Shown here: positions 35,746 to 45,030 of the stretch, piece by piece
How positions within the stretch are numbered: the first letter of the stretch is position 1
How the letters are laid out: each line of letters starts with the position of its first letter
Assembly (NCBI GenBank): GCA_965230065.1
Contig: OZ245942.1
Location: 4,898,001-4,962,000 of the forward strand
Direction: 5' to 3'
Length of the DNA stretch: 64,000 bases
Source: G965230065 sp965230065
GTDB lineage: Bacteria > Bacteroidota > Bacteroidia > Cytophagales > Cyclobacteriaceae
Position numbers and translations under genes: made by a program
The notes under the pieces: generated by a model
Databases searched by the model: none
The model's input: only the letters and a program-made list of their open reading frames with translations
What the model was told of the DNA's origin: nothing

Positions 35746-38700
35746 ATGAGAATTGTACCGGCTACCTTATTGTTACTTCTTCTTTTTTCATGCGGAACAG
35801 AACTTCCCCCGGAAATACAGGAAGCGTACAAGGAACTTCCACAGGAACTGGATTTCAACACGCATGTAAAGCCCATCCTCTCTGATAAATGCTTTGCCTG
35901 CCATGGGCCTGATAAAGGCAAAGTAAAAGCCGGGTTACAGCTCCACTCCGCTGAGTTTGCCTTCAATAAAACAGAATCAGGTGCATATGCCATTGTGCCC
36001 GGAAAACTGGCTAAAAGCGCGGCATTTCACAGGATTATTTCTTCTAACCCGGAGTATATGATGCCGACCCCGGAATCTAACCTGGCATTGACCCATGAAG
36101 AAAAAGCAGTGCTCATCCGATGGATAGAAGAAGGGGCAAATTATGAACCCCACTGGGCTTTTGAAAAACCCAAAAAACAGGAAATTCCTGAAATACAGCA
36201 TACCGGTTGGGCAAAGAATCCCATCGATCATTTTATCGCACGGAAACTGGAGGGTAAAAACCTCTCGCCTTCCGCAGAAGCAGAAAAGTCCTTGTTATTA
36301 AGAAGGCTCTCATTTGATTTGACGGGACTGCCTCCCTCACCGGAAGAAATTCAGGCATTTTTGGCGGATGATTCCCCCAGTGCCTACGAAAAACAGGTAG
36401 ACAGGCTTTTGGCCTCTTCACACTACGGCGAGAAAATGACTACCGACTGGATGGATCTGGCAAGGTTTGCAGATACCCACGGTTATCAGGTAGACCGTTT
36501 TCGGGATATGAGCCCGTGGCGAACCTGGGTGATCAAGTCTTTCAATGAAAATATGCCGTACGATCAGTTCATCACCTGGCAATTGGCCGGAGACCTGCTG
36601 CCGAACCCTACCAAAGAACAAATTTTAGCCACGGGATTTAACAGGCTTCACCCACAAAACATGGAAGGCGGTATTGTGGATGAGGAATTCCGTGTGGAAT
36701 ATGTGGCAGACAGAACGGCTGTACTTGGACAAGGGTTGATGGCCCTCACGCTCGCCTGTGCTAAGTGCCACGATCATAAGTATGACCCGATTTCACAAAA
36801 GAACTTTTTCGAGTTGTATAGCTTTTTTAACAATGTGAATGAAACGGGCCAAATTTCCTGGGATCCGAATGATACCCCGGTGCCCACCCTCCTGCTTCCG
36901 GATTCAGCACAGGAAAAACTGTTGGCTTATTTAGATGAAAAAGTTACTCGGGAAGAAAGTACCCTCCTAAAGATTGAAGAGCAAGGTTTGGCCGAAGCTG
37001 AAGACTGGGTGCGTGCAGGCAATTATCAAAAGTTAACAGATACATACCTTGCCAAAGGCCGGGCCGGATGGTTTTCCCTAAATGGCCACCTGCGCAATGA
37101 AGTAAACGGCGTTTCCGGCAAAATGGAACGAAAATTCTCGAGTAATGAGCAGCCTGATTTTACAGATACCGGGAGAGGAAAAGCCCTTCAACTGAATGGG
37201 GATACATGGCTTGACCTGAAACCGGTGGGCATTTACCGCCGAAATGAACCTTTTTCCAATGGATTATGGGTAAACCTGCCAGATTCCCTCAAAGAAGGAG
37301 TGATATTTCATAAAAACCAGGCTGTAAGACTACACAGCTACAAAGGGTATCATCTGTACCTGAAAGACAACAAGCTGGAATTGCTGATGGCACACACCTG
37401 GCCGGATAACGCCATTGAAGAACATACGCTTGCAGATATTCCCCGCAACCAATGGATGCAACTAACCATGACTTACGACGGTTCAAGTACTGCCAGCGGC
37501 CTGAAACTTTTCCTGAACGGGGAGGAATTAGAAACCCGGGTGAAGACCGATAATCTTTATAAAGACATTATTTTCGGTAATTATGAAGACCAAATTTATG
37601 AGGAGCCGATAGAACCCGGCTTAAAAATTGGCGCCCGTTGGAGAGGTTTGGGCATTAAAGGTGCCATGGTGGACGACATTGTGGTGTACGACCGTGCACT
37701 GCCCCGCCTGGAAGTGATACAATTAGCAGGCTTTCCATGGGAGGAAATCATCCAAAAAGACCCTGCCTCGCTTTCTGCTGAGGAAAAGGCAATGCTTGCG
37801 CAATTTTATCTCACCAACCTTTATTCACCTTATCAGTCTGCACAAAGGCAACTGAAAGATATTCGGGGTGAACTTGCAAAAAAGATGGAGGAAGTGAAAG
37901 AGGTGATGGTGATGAAGGAAATGCCCCAGCCCCGAAGGACTTACATTTTGGAGCGAGGGCTTTATAATGAATACCGGGAAGAGGTTTTTCCCAATACCCC
38001 GGAAAGCATTTTTCCTATGCCGGAGGATTTGCCAAAAAACAGGCTGGGTTTAGCACAATGGCTCACCCATCCCGATCATCCGCTTACGGCCAGGGTGGCA
38101 GTAAACAGGTATTGGCAAAACTATTTTGGTAGAGGAATTGTAAAAACCACCGAAGACTTTGGTAACCAGGGAGAGCTGCCCACCCACCCCCAATTGCTTG
38201 ACTGGTTGGCGTTGAAGTTTATCGATAGTGGATGGGATGTAAAAGCCTTGCAAAAAATGATAGTGATGTCAGCCACCTACCGGCAAAACTCAGTAACTAC
38301 GCCTGAGCTACGGGAAAAAGACCCGAAAAATGTGTGGCTGGCAAGAGGCCCCAAAGAGCGTCTAACCAGCGAAATGATCCGTGATAATGCGCTGGCTGCC
38401 AGCGGACTGTTAAATAAGAAAATCGGCGGGAAAAGTGTAAAACCCTACCAGCCGGAAGGGCTGTGGAAGATGAATGGGGGTGAATATATTCAGGATGATG
38501 GGGATAAGCTATACCGCCGTAGTTTGTACACTTTGTGGAAACGAACAGTGCCCAATCCTACCCAGGCCACTTTTGACCAGCCGGAAAGAAACGAATGTAC
38601 TGTAAGAAGGCAAAAAACGAACACACCATTACAGGCTTTAGTGCTCCTCAATGACCCAACTTTTATTGAAGCTTCCAGAAAACTGGGAGAAGACATTGCC

Positions 38701-38964
38701 AGGGCAGAAACTATCAAAAAGGGAATAACCTCAGCTTTCATAAAGCTAACCGGAAGGGCTCCTAATGAAGAGGAAATTAAAATTTTAGAAACCATACATC
38801 AGCAGGAATACCAAAAGTTCAAGGCTAACCCTGCAAAAGCGAAAGGCTGGCTGGAAGCCGGGGCTTACAGGGTTGCTCCGGAGACTGACACCCATTTGGT
38901 AGCCGCTAATGCAGTAGTAGCCAGTGCCATTATCAATGCCGATGTATCTATCACTAAACGATAA
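35746..38964 (+). CDS. PSD1/DUF1553 lipoprotein with planctomycete-type cytochrome c and LamG-like domains
   Basis: 1072 residues. Lipoprotein signal (LLFSC), then a PSCyt1-type haem motif CFACH (C49/C52/H53), the DUF1549 region (about 150-400) with a second CxxCH-like CAKCH in LTLACAKCHDHKYDPIS, a LamG/concanavalin-like insert (about 440-650) and the PSD1/DUF1553 region at the C-terminus (LAQWLTHPDHPLTARVAVNRYWQ, QTNTPLQAL-like segment). This is the standard planctomycete layout; the function is not established. It is followed after 5 bases by its usual partner DUF1501. The LamG insert suggests glycan contact. Probably periplasmic or surface redox protein, inferred. Confidence 0.9.
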   Translation: MRIVPATLLLLLLFSCGTELPPEIQEAYKELPQELDFNTHVKPILSDKCFACHGPDKGKVKAGLQLHSAEFAFNKTESGAYAIVPGKLAKSAAFHRIISSNPEYMMPTPESNLALTHEEKAVLIRWIEEGANYEPHWAFEKPKKQEIPEIQHTGWAKNPIDHFIARKLEGKNLSPSAEAEKSLLLRRLSFDLTGLPPSPEEIQAFLADDSPSAYEKQVDRLLASSHYGEKMTTDWMDLARFADTHGYQVDRFRDMSPWRTWVIKSFNENMPYDQFITWQLAGDLLPNPTKEQILATGFNRLHPQNMEGGIVDEEFRVEYVADRTAVLGQGLMALTLACAKCHDHKYDPISQKNFFELYSFFNNVNETGQISWDPNDTPVPTLLLPDSAQEKLLAYLDEKVTREESTLLKIEEQGLAEAEDWVRAGNYQKLTDTYLAKGRAGWFSLNGHLRNEVNGVSGKMERKFSSNEQPDFTDTGRGKALQLNGDTWLDLKPVGIYRRNEPFSNGLWVNLPDSLKEGVIFHKNQAVRLHSYKGYHLYLKDNKLELLMAHTWPDNAIEEHTLADIPRNQWMQLTMTYDGSSTASGLKLFLNGEELETRVKTDNLYKDIIFGNYEDQIYEEPIEPGLKIGARWRGLGIKGAMVDDIVVYDRALPRLEVIQLAGFPWEEIIQKDPASLSAEEKAMLAQFYLTNLYSPYQSAQRQLKDIRGELAKKMEEVKEVMVMKEMPQPRRTYILERGLYNEYREEVFPNTPESIFPMPEDLPKNRLGLAQWLTHPDHPLTARVAVNRYWQNYFGRGIVKTTEDFGNQGELPTHPQLLDWLALKFIDSGWDVKALQKMIVMSATYRQNSVTTPELREKDPKNVWLARGPKERLTSEMIRDNALAASGLLNKKIGGKSVKPYQPEGLWKMNGGEYIQDDGDKLYRRSLYTLWKRTVPNPTQATFDQPERNECTVRRQKTNTPLQALVLLNDPTFIEASRKLGEDIARAETIKKGITSAFIKLTGRAPNEEEIKILETIHQQEYQKFKANPAKAKGWLEAGAYRVAPETDTHLVAANAVVASAIINADVSITKR

Positions 38965-38969
38965 TAGAT

Positions 38970-40463
38970 ATGTGTACCCATCATCAATTCATCAGGTCAA
39001 CGGATAAAGAGCTTCAAAAAGAAGAACAGAAAGTAGACCGGAGGCAGTTTCTGACCAAAACTTCCCTGGGGTTGGGTGCCCTGGCCCTCGGTTCGCTCCT
39101 GGGCATTGATAAATTGTATGCTTCCGGTGCTCATCGCACCATGTCAGGTAGGGGAGCTTTACCAAGGCTTCCTCATTTTCCTCCGAAGGCCAAACGCGTT
39201 GTGTACCTTTTTCAGAGCGGCGGTCCCTCCCAGTTTGAAACCTTCGATTATAAACCCAAATTACAGGAAATGTTTGGGAAAGAGTTGCCTTCTTCAGTGC
39301 GTGGCAACCAACGGCTGACGGGGATGAGTGCCCAGCAGTCTTCCCTGCCCATTGCCCCCTCTTTATATAAATTTGATCAATATGGGGAAAGCCGTGCCTG
39401 GGTGAGTGAACTCATGCCCTATACTGCTGAAGTGGTAGATGATCTCTGCTTCATCAAATCTATGTACACTGAGCAAATCAACCACGACCCGGCGATTACC
39501 TTTTTCCAGACAGGCCATCAGCTGCCTGGCAGGCCCTCTATCGGTGCCTGGCTGAGTTATGGGCTGGGTTCCGACAACGAAAACCTGCCTGCCTTTATCG
39601 TGCTCAACTCCAAAAATGCCGGGGGACAACCTTTATACGCCCGGTTGTGGGGCAATGGCTTTTTACCTACCCAGCACCAGGGCGTGCAGTTCCGCTCGGG
39701 TAAGGATCCGGTTCTTTTTTTGAATAATCCCGAAAACTATGATGGGGAAGACAGGGCGCAGATGATCGAGTACATCCGGCAGCTCAACGAAGTGCAGCAC
39801 AGTATGTACGGAGACCCTGAAATTAACGCCCGTATTGAACAATACGAAATGGCCTACCGTATGCAAACTTCTGTTCCTGAAATCACCGACTTTTCAGATG
39901 AACCGGACTACATTTTTGATATGTATGGGGAAGATAGTCGCGATCCGGGTACCTATGCTGCCAATTGCCTGATGGCCCGAAGGCTCTTGGAAAAAAACGT
40001 GAAATTTGTGCAGCTTTACCATCGTGGGTGGGACCAGCATACCTTCCTGCCTGGAGGCATTAAAAACCAGTGTAAAAATACCGATCAGGCTACTGCCGCC
40101 TTGGTGAAAGACCTGAAACAGCGGGGGTTGCTTGAAGATACTCTCGTGATTTGGGGCGGAGAATTTGGGCGTACCGTGTACTCCCAAGGCAAACTTACCC
40201 CTGAAAATTATGGGAGAGACCACCACCCAAGGTGTTTTACCATGTGGATGGCCGGCGCCGGTGTGAAGCCTGGATTTGCCTATGGCGCCACTGATGATTT
40301 CAGCTATAACATTACAGAAAACCCGGTGCATGTCCATGATTTTCATGCCACCCTATTGCACCTTATGGGAATTGACCACGAACGGCTTACCTACAAGTAC
40401 CAGGGAAGGCGTTTTCGGCTTACCGATGTACACGGGCATGTAGTAAAAGATATTTTAAACTGA
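38970..40463 (+). CDS. Tat-exported DUF1501 protein
   Basis: 497 residues of the DUF1501 family (alkaline-phosphatase/sulfatase-like fold, function unknown). It has a twin-arginine signal DRRQFLTKT (about 23-31) followed by a Gly/Ala/Leu-rich segment, then FPPKAKRVVYLFQSGGPSQFETFDYKP typical of the family, and C-terminal GGEFGRTVYSQG and GRDHHPRCFTMWMAGAGVKPG. No CxPSR motif is present, so it is not a formylglycine sulfatase. It follows the PSD1/DUF1553 gene by 5 bases, a pairing conserved in Planctomycetes and Verrucomicrobia, implying the two act together. Confidence 0.9.
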   Translation: MCTHHQFIRSTDKELQKEEQKVDRRQFLTKTSLGLGALALGSLLGIDKLYASGAHRTMSGRGALPRLPHFPPKAKRVVYLFQSGGPSQFETFDYKPKLQEMFGKELPSSVRGNQRLTGMSAQQSSLPIAPSLYKFDQYGESRAWVSELMPYTAEVVDDLCFIKSMYTEQINHDPAITFFQTGHQLPGRPSIGAWLSYGLGSDNENLPAFIVLNSKNAGGQPLYARLWGNGFLPTQHQGVQFRSGKDPVLFLNNPENYDGEDRAQMIEYIRQLNEVQHSMYGDPEINARIEQYEMAYRMQTSVPEITDFSDEPDYIFDMYGEDSRDPGTYAANCLMARRLLEKNVKFVQLYHRGWDQHTFLPGGIKNQCKNTDQATAALVKDLKQRGLLEDTLVIWGGEFGRTVYSQGKLTPENYGRDHHPRCFTMWMAGAGVKPGFAYGATDDFSYNITENPVHVHDFHATLLHLMGIDHERLTYKYQGRRFRLTDVHGHVVKDILN

Positions 40464-40546
40464 TGCTTATGAAAATTACATGTATGCAGAGAAACTTAAT
40501 TGAAGTATATAAACATATTTATCAACCTCTAACCTAAAATACGCAC

Positions 40547-41572
40547 ATGATTGAAGGAGTAGTATGGGCAATATTTGCCGGATTAATGTTAGGGTTATAT
40601 GCCCTTCCTGAAAAATTTACCAAAGATTTTAAATACGAAAACACCTGGAGCCTGTTTTTTCTGCTCACTATGTTTGCGGTTCCGGTTATTGCTTCAACTA
40701 CGCTGATCAATGGCTTCGGTGAAATATTCAGCTCCATGCCGTCAGACATCCTGTTCAAGATGGCTTTGGCGAGTTTTCTTTGGGGAACCGGAGTAATGAT
40801 GTGGGGAAAAGCCATCAACCATATCGGGCTTTCACTGGGTTTTTCCTTGTTTATTGGCACCGTTATCCTGATTGGCTCCCTGTTACCCTTTCTGGTAGAC
40901 GGGCTGCCGCCCGTCCAAGCGCTTACCCTGATTTTGACAGGTTTACTGGTCGTGCTCATTGGAGTTTTTGCCAATGGAAAGGCTGGGTTGATTCGTGAAA
41001 AAGATGAGCAAAAAGCCAGTCCTGATGACCCCGATGGACAAACTACAAAAGGCTCAATGGCGTTGGGCATTTTCATCGCGGTTTTTGGTGGGCTGCTTGC
41101 CACCGGCTTTAGCTATGCCAATGCTGTGGGCCGCCCGTTTCTCCATATGGCAAGTCAGCAACAAGGCAACGCAGATTGGATAACGGCGGTGGCTGTAATG
41201 TTTCCCATTTTTATCAGTGGAGGAGTGGCCATGACGGCTTATTTTATCTGGCAGCTTTCTAAAAAAGGAGCCTGGAGCAACTTTAAAACTTCCTATTTTG
41301 GAAAAAACTTCTATTTGATCCTCATTATGGCTGTTTTTCACTACGCTGCTTCAGCAGTATTTGCTTTTGCCGCTTTTCAGTTGGGCAATGCAGGCAATAC
41401 GGTAGGATATGCTATTTTCAATACAGCCTGTGTAGCTACAGCAATTCTTTCTGGCATTATTACCAAAGAATGGGTACAGGCATCGCCCAGGGCCAAAAGG
41501 TTTCTATACACTGGCTTAGCCTGTATGGTGATTGGAATTGTGATCGTAGCCATTGGTAATAGCTGGGTATGA
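40547..41572 (+). CDS. RhaT-like sugar/proton symporter
   Basis: 341-residue inner-membrane protein with about ten hydrophobic helices (starting VVWAIFAGLMLGLYALPEKF). It resembles the L-rhamnose-proton symporter family of the drug/metabolite transporter superfamily. The internal polar loop around EKDEQKASPDDPDGQ separates the two halves. No rhamnose catabolic genes lie nearby, whereas the anhydrogalactose set does. So it more likely imports a monosaccharide or sugar acid from this locus, for example anhydrogalactose. That is inferred from context. Confidence 0.8.
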   Translation: MIEGVVWAIFAGLMLGLYALPEKFTKDFKYENTWSLFFLLTMFAVPVIASTTLINGFGEIFSSMPSDILFKMALASFLWGTGVMMWGKAINHIGLSLGFSLFIGTVILIGSLLPFLVDGLPPVQALTLILTGLLVVLIGVFANGKAGLIREKDEQKASPDDPDGQTTKGSMALGIFIAVFGGLLATGFSYANAVGRPFLHMASQQQGNADWITAVAVMFPIFISGGVAMTAYFIWQLSKKGAWSNFKTSYFGKNFYLILIMAVFHYAASAVFAFAAFQLGNAGNTVGYAIFNTACVATAILSGIITKEWVQASPRAKRFLYTGLACMVIGIVIVAIGNSWV

Positions 41573-41609
41573 TCCTCTCGATAAAAATTAAAAGAATTAT
41601 TTATAACAA

Positions 41610-43100
41610 ATGCGATTTTATACACTTACACTGGTTTCCGCTTTCCTGGCTTTTTCTTCTTGTAATCAACAGCAAAAAGATGCTCGGCATGAAGATGCTC
41701 GGCATGAACATGCTGAAATTAATGATATTCCAACAAAAAACGTTTCTGTCAAAATCAAAGAAAACCCTGGGCCTAGGCCCAATATTATTTTGCTGTTTTC
41801 CGATGATGCAGGGTATGCTGATTTTGGTTTTCAGGGTAGCACCCATTTTAAAACCCCGCATTTAGATCAACTGGCGAAAGAAGGGGTTCGGCTAACACAG
41901 GCATATGTAACCGCAGCAGTGTGCGGCCCTTCCCGGGCAGGGCTGCTGACCGGCCAATATCAACAACGGTTTGGGTTTGAAGAAAATAATGTGCCCGGTT
42001 ATATGAGTCCTTCGGGATTAGATAGTCTGGAAATGGGATTGCCGGTAGACCTGATCACTCTGGCTGATTACCTGAAGGCATTAGGGTATCGAAATACCAT
42101 ACTTGGAAAATGGCACATGGGAGGCGCCGACCGCTTTCATCCATTCTACAGGGGGTTTGATGAGTTTTATGGCTTCCGGGGTGGTGCCCGGGATTATTTC
42201 CCTTATTCCGAGGAAGGACAACCTCATGATCCGCAGAACAGGCTTGAAGAAGGTTTTGGGCAATTTAATGAACATTCAGGGTATTTAACAGACGTGCTGG
42301 CGGATAAAGCTTGTACGTTTATGGAGCGAAACCAAGACAATCCTTTTTTTATTTTTTTGTCATTCAATGCGGTACATACTCCCATGCAGGCTACGCAGGA
42401 GGATTTAGGTCAAATTATCGGCTTATCCGGAAAGCGGAAACAACTGGCAGCCATGACACTCGCCCTGGATCGGGCATGTGGTAAAGTGTTGGACAAGCTG
42501 AAAGCATTGAATTTAGATGAGAACACCCTGGTGGTATTCACTAATGACAATGGAGGACCTACCGACGCGAGTGGAGCATCCAATTACCCATTGAGTGGCT
42601 GCAAGGCAAATCACCTGGAAGGGGGTATCCGTGTGCCTTGCCTGATTCGTTGGCCCGGAAAAATCCAACCCAACACAGTTTACCATTATCCGGTATCTGC
42701 CCTCGATTTTCTACCCACTTTCATTGAAGCTGCTGGAGGTGATGCAACGTCCATTCCCGGTTTGGATGGGGTGGATTTGTTGCCTTATTTACAAGGATCG
42801 GACAAGGATCGTCCGCATAAAATCCTGTATTGGAAAAAGGAAAACAGGGGGGCTATCAGAGAGGGTGACTGGAAAATGTTACGCTTCCCCGATCGCCCTG
42901 CGGAACTCTATAATATTGCAAATGACATGGCTGAGGTTCGTAACCTGGCAACACAATACCCTGACAAGGTAAAGGAGTTGTACAAAAAATTGTTTACCTG
43001 GGAAATGGAGATGGAAAGGCCAATGTGGCAGCTTAAAAGAAAATATGAAGGATTGGCAGCCAACAGGATGGATAAGTACAGAAAACAGGTACAGGAATAA
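41610..43100 (+). CDS. S1-type sulfatase lipoprotein
   Basis: 496-residue sulfatase with lipobox AFSSC near residue 18. FSDDAGYADFG carries metal ligands, CGPSR at 105-109 is the formylglycine motif, GKWHMGGADRFHPFYRGFDEFYGF and FTNDNGGPT complete the active site. A perfect 15-bp tandem duplication at 41679-41708 encodes ARHED/ARHEH just after the lipobox, lengthening the linker. It follows the RhaT-like gene by 37 bases, last of the plus-strand run that begins with GH117. Likely desulfates galactan oligosaccharides at the surface; position specificity unknown. Confidence 0.9.
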   Translation: MRFYTLTLVSAFLAFSSCNQQQKDARHEDARHEHAEINDIPTKNVSVKIKENPGPRPNIILLFSDDAGYADFGFQGSTHFKTPHLDQLAKEGVRLTQAYVTAAVCGPSRAGLLTGQYQQRFGFEENNVPGYMSPSGLDSLEMGLPVDLITLADYLKALGYRNTILGKWHMGGADRFHPFYRGFDEFYGFRGGARDYFPYSEEGQPHDPQNRLEEGFGQFNEHSGYLTDVLADKACTFMERNQDNPFFIFLSFNAVHTPMQATQEDLGQIIGLSGKRKQLAAMTLALDRACGKVLDKLKALNLDENTLVVFTNDNGGPTDASGASNYPLSGCKANHLEGGIRVPCLIRWPGKIQPNTVYHYPVSALDFLPTFIEAAGGDATSIPGLDGVDLLPYLQGSDKDRPHKILYWKKENRGAIREGDWKMLRFPDRPAELYNIANDMAEVRNLATQYPDKVKELYKKLFTWEMEMERPMWQLKRKYEGLAANRMDKYRKQVQE

Positions 43101-43128
43101 GAAAAAAGTGAGCTTTATCTAAAAATAT

Positions 43129-43238
43129 AGGCTGTGTCTGATGAATCTAAAATAAATCTGTATATCGGTCTGGCGGCTACTAGCAAGAAGCATAAGAGCT
43201 GTCGAGCCTATTCCTCCGTTATTTATCAGACATAGCCT
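43129..43238. mobile_element. Short element with 14-bp imperfect terminal inverted repeats
   Basis: The ends at 43129-43142 and 43225-43238 match as inverted repeats in 13 of 14 positions. The 110-base unit has no ORF and lies between two convergent genes. The size and ends suggest a MITE or the remnant ends of an insertion sequence after loss of its centre. Confidence 0.5.
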
Positions 43239-43270
43239 TGTAAGCAAAAAAATAGTTGTCCATACTCAGG

Positions 43271-44989
43271 TTAAAAATACTCCCCTCTGTTGAGTTGTAT
43301 TCGTAAATCAGGGTTGTTTTTTTGTAAAGCTTTTACCAGGGTTTCAGAAACCTTGGTTTGGTTAAGGTACACTTCTTTCAGGGAGGACATGGATAATACA
43401 TGCAGCAATCCGGCGTCGTCTACTTCTGTTTTGGATACATTGAGCAGTTCCAGGTGTGGCAGTTGTGATAAGTACGCTAGTCCGGGGCCTTTTACAGGGG
43501 TTTGCTGTAAGATCACCTCTTTCAGGTTTACCATTTTACCGAGGTGGTACAGTCCGTCATCGGTAATGTTACTGCCCACCAGCGATAGTTTAGAAATTTT
43601 CGGAAACAGCGGACTGAGTTGAGCCAGTTCGTTATCCCCAAAAACAGCCGGGGGAAACTGCATGGATACCATGATGTGCGCTCCACGGGTTTCGGGGTCG
43701 GGCTGTATTACAACATTGAGTTGTTTTTCCAGTTTACTGGCCATCTGCATCAATGCTTCCTGCTGTTGCTGGCGGTTTTGCCGTCTTACCTGCAAGGTGG
43801 TGAGTTCTGCTAAATAGTTTCGCAGTACATCCCGGGTAACAGAGTCTGCTTCAGCTTCCTGCACGGTAATCGTAGGGCTGGCCCCTTTCTCAATCCACCA
43901 TTTCAATAAAAACTTTTCGGAGTGGGTGAGGGGGGCTTTGCCTTCGGGGGGCATGTGTTCGTCGTCAGTTTCGGGTAGCATTACCCGGTGGTAGATATTA
44001 CTGTTGTCGGCATCATTGGGCAAAATAGCGGCCATCTCGCCTTTTCCTCCAGCCATCATGCCTTCATAGGTGGTCATCATCAGGTCGCCTTTCGTTTTGT
44101 TTTCGTTGTGGCAGCTCATACATTTGGCATCCAGCATGGGTACTACAATGTCTTCATAAATAAGCATTTCTTCCAGGGGCTTTAAAGCTACGTTTTGTTC
44201 ATCAGCAAACCAGGCGGGCAAATATTCGGTAAGGTATTCTTTGCCATGGGTAAGCGAGCCTCCCTGGTGGCTGGCAAACCCTAAAAGCAAAGTGGTGCTG
44301 CCCAGCAGGGTGAAGTATATCGTATTATACTTTTCGGCACTGGCATGCAGCTTTATGGTGTAAAATAAAGCCGTTAGGAAAACGCCCATACCCACGCCAA
44401 TACTGCCCCACTTGTGCAATGCCATAATTTCACCTCCATATTCCCCGGTATAATACAGCAGAAACCCCGCAACAATGGACAGCAAAGTGCCCACACAGGC
44501 CAGTATGAGTACAAAGCTCTTCACCGCGGCAGGAATTTGTATGAGAGAAAACCGGGCCAGTACTTCAAACAGGAGCAGGAGGGGGATCAATACCACCGGA
44601 AAATGAATGATGAGGGGGTGAAACCTGCCCAGAAAATAAGTAATCGCTGGTACATTGCCTTCTGCGGATGGTACGAACAAAAGCCCTGCGAGAAGCAGTA
44701 TGCCTGCGGTGAGGGGAAGGTATATCAGGAATAGCCTGGTGCGGGCATTGTTTTGTAAACTTGCACGGAATTGCTGAAAAGCTGTATTGTTTTCGGCTTG
44801 TTTTATGGGGGGTGTTTGGGTGTTTGGGTTCAAGTTATTTGTTGTGGATAAGGGTTTTGATAATAATTTAAGGTGAATTATGGTTTGGGTTGAGAAAAGA
44901 GGTGTTCTCCCCGGATGAGCGCAGTACCGGGCGCGGGGCCTCCTGCATAAAAGAGGGAGGCCCCGGAATTCGCCGGGCGCAGTGCTCAT
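43271..44989 (-). CDS. Membrane cytochrome c-domain protein (DUF2231-like) with LRR tail
   Basis: Up to 572 residues. Four to five hydrophobic helices (about 85-250, including FHPLIIHFPVVLIPLLLLFEV) match the DUF2231-type membrane module. A PSCyt1-like haem domain follows (CMSCHNENKTKGDL, DEHMPPEGKAPLTHSEKFLLKWWIEKGA), then a helical linker and leucine-rich repeats (LYHLGKMVNLKEVILQQT and on). The 44989 ATG lies inside a 93-base palindromic element, so the first 30 or so residues may be spurious; a TTG near residue 53 is the alternative start. It is third in a minus-strand cluster after DUF1592 and DUF1552. A plausible role is electron transfer at the inner membrane. Confidence 0.8.
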   Translation of the reverse strand: MSTAPGEFRGLPLLCRRPRARYCAHPGRTPLFSTQTIIHLKLLSKPLSTTNNLNPNTQTPPIKQAENNTAFQQFRASLQNNARTRLFLIYLPLTAGILLLAGLLFVPSAEGNVPAITYFLGRFHPLIIHFPVVLIPLLLLFEVLARFSLIQIPAAVKSFVLILACVGTLLSIVAGFLLYYTGEYGGEIMALHKWGSIGVGMGVFLTALFYTIKLHASAEKYNTIYFTLLGSTTLLLGFASHQGGSLTHGKEYLTEYLPAWFADEQNVALKPLEEMLIYEDIVVPMLDAKCMSCHNENKTKGDLMMTTYEGMMAGGKGEMAAILPNDADNSNIYHRVMLPETDDEHMPPEGKAPLTHSEKFLLKWWIEKGASPTITVQEAEADSVTRDVLRNYLAELTTLQVRRQNRQQQQEALMQMASKLEKQLNVVIQPDPETRGAHIMVSMQFPPAVFGDNELAQLSPLFPKISKLSLVGSNITDDGLYHLGKMVNLKEVILQQTPVKGPGLAYLSQLPHLELLNVSKTEVDDAGLLHVLSMSSLKEVYLNQTKVSETLVKALQKNNPDLRIQLNRGEYF

Positions 44990-44998
44990 CCGGGGAGA
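44906..44998. repeat. 93-bp nested palindromic element over a gene start
   Basis: The outer arms (44906-44920 with 44984-44998) pair perfectly over 15 bp. Inner arms GGGGCCTCC (44935-44943) and GGAGGCCCC (44956-44964) form a second stem. GC content is far above the surroundings. It spans the only ATG of the downstream membrane cytochrome gene, suggesting insertion of a REP- or MITE-like unit there. Confidence 0.65.
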
Positions 44999-45030
44999 GG
45001 CTCTTATTTTGTTTTATCCTTAAACACGCA

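Noticed and set aside
38970..40463. DUF1501 as a sulfatase
   Set aside because: The fold family is related, but there is no CxPSR maturation motif; it is the usual partner of PSD1 proteins.
41679..41708. Tandem 15-bp duplication as a regulatory repeat
   Set aside because: Only two units and inside the coding sequence; it just lengthens the lipoprotein linker.
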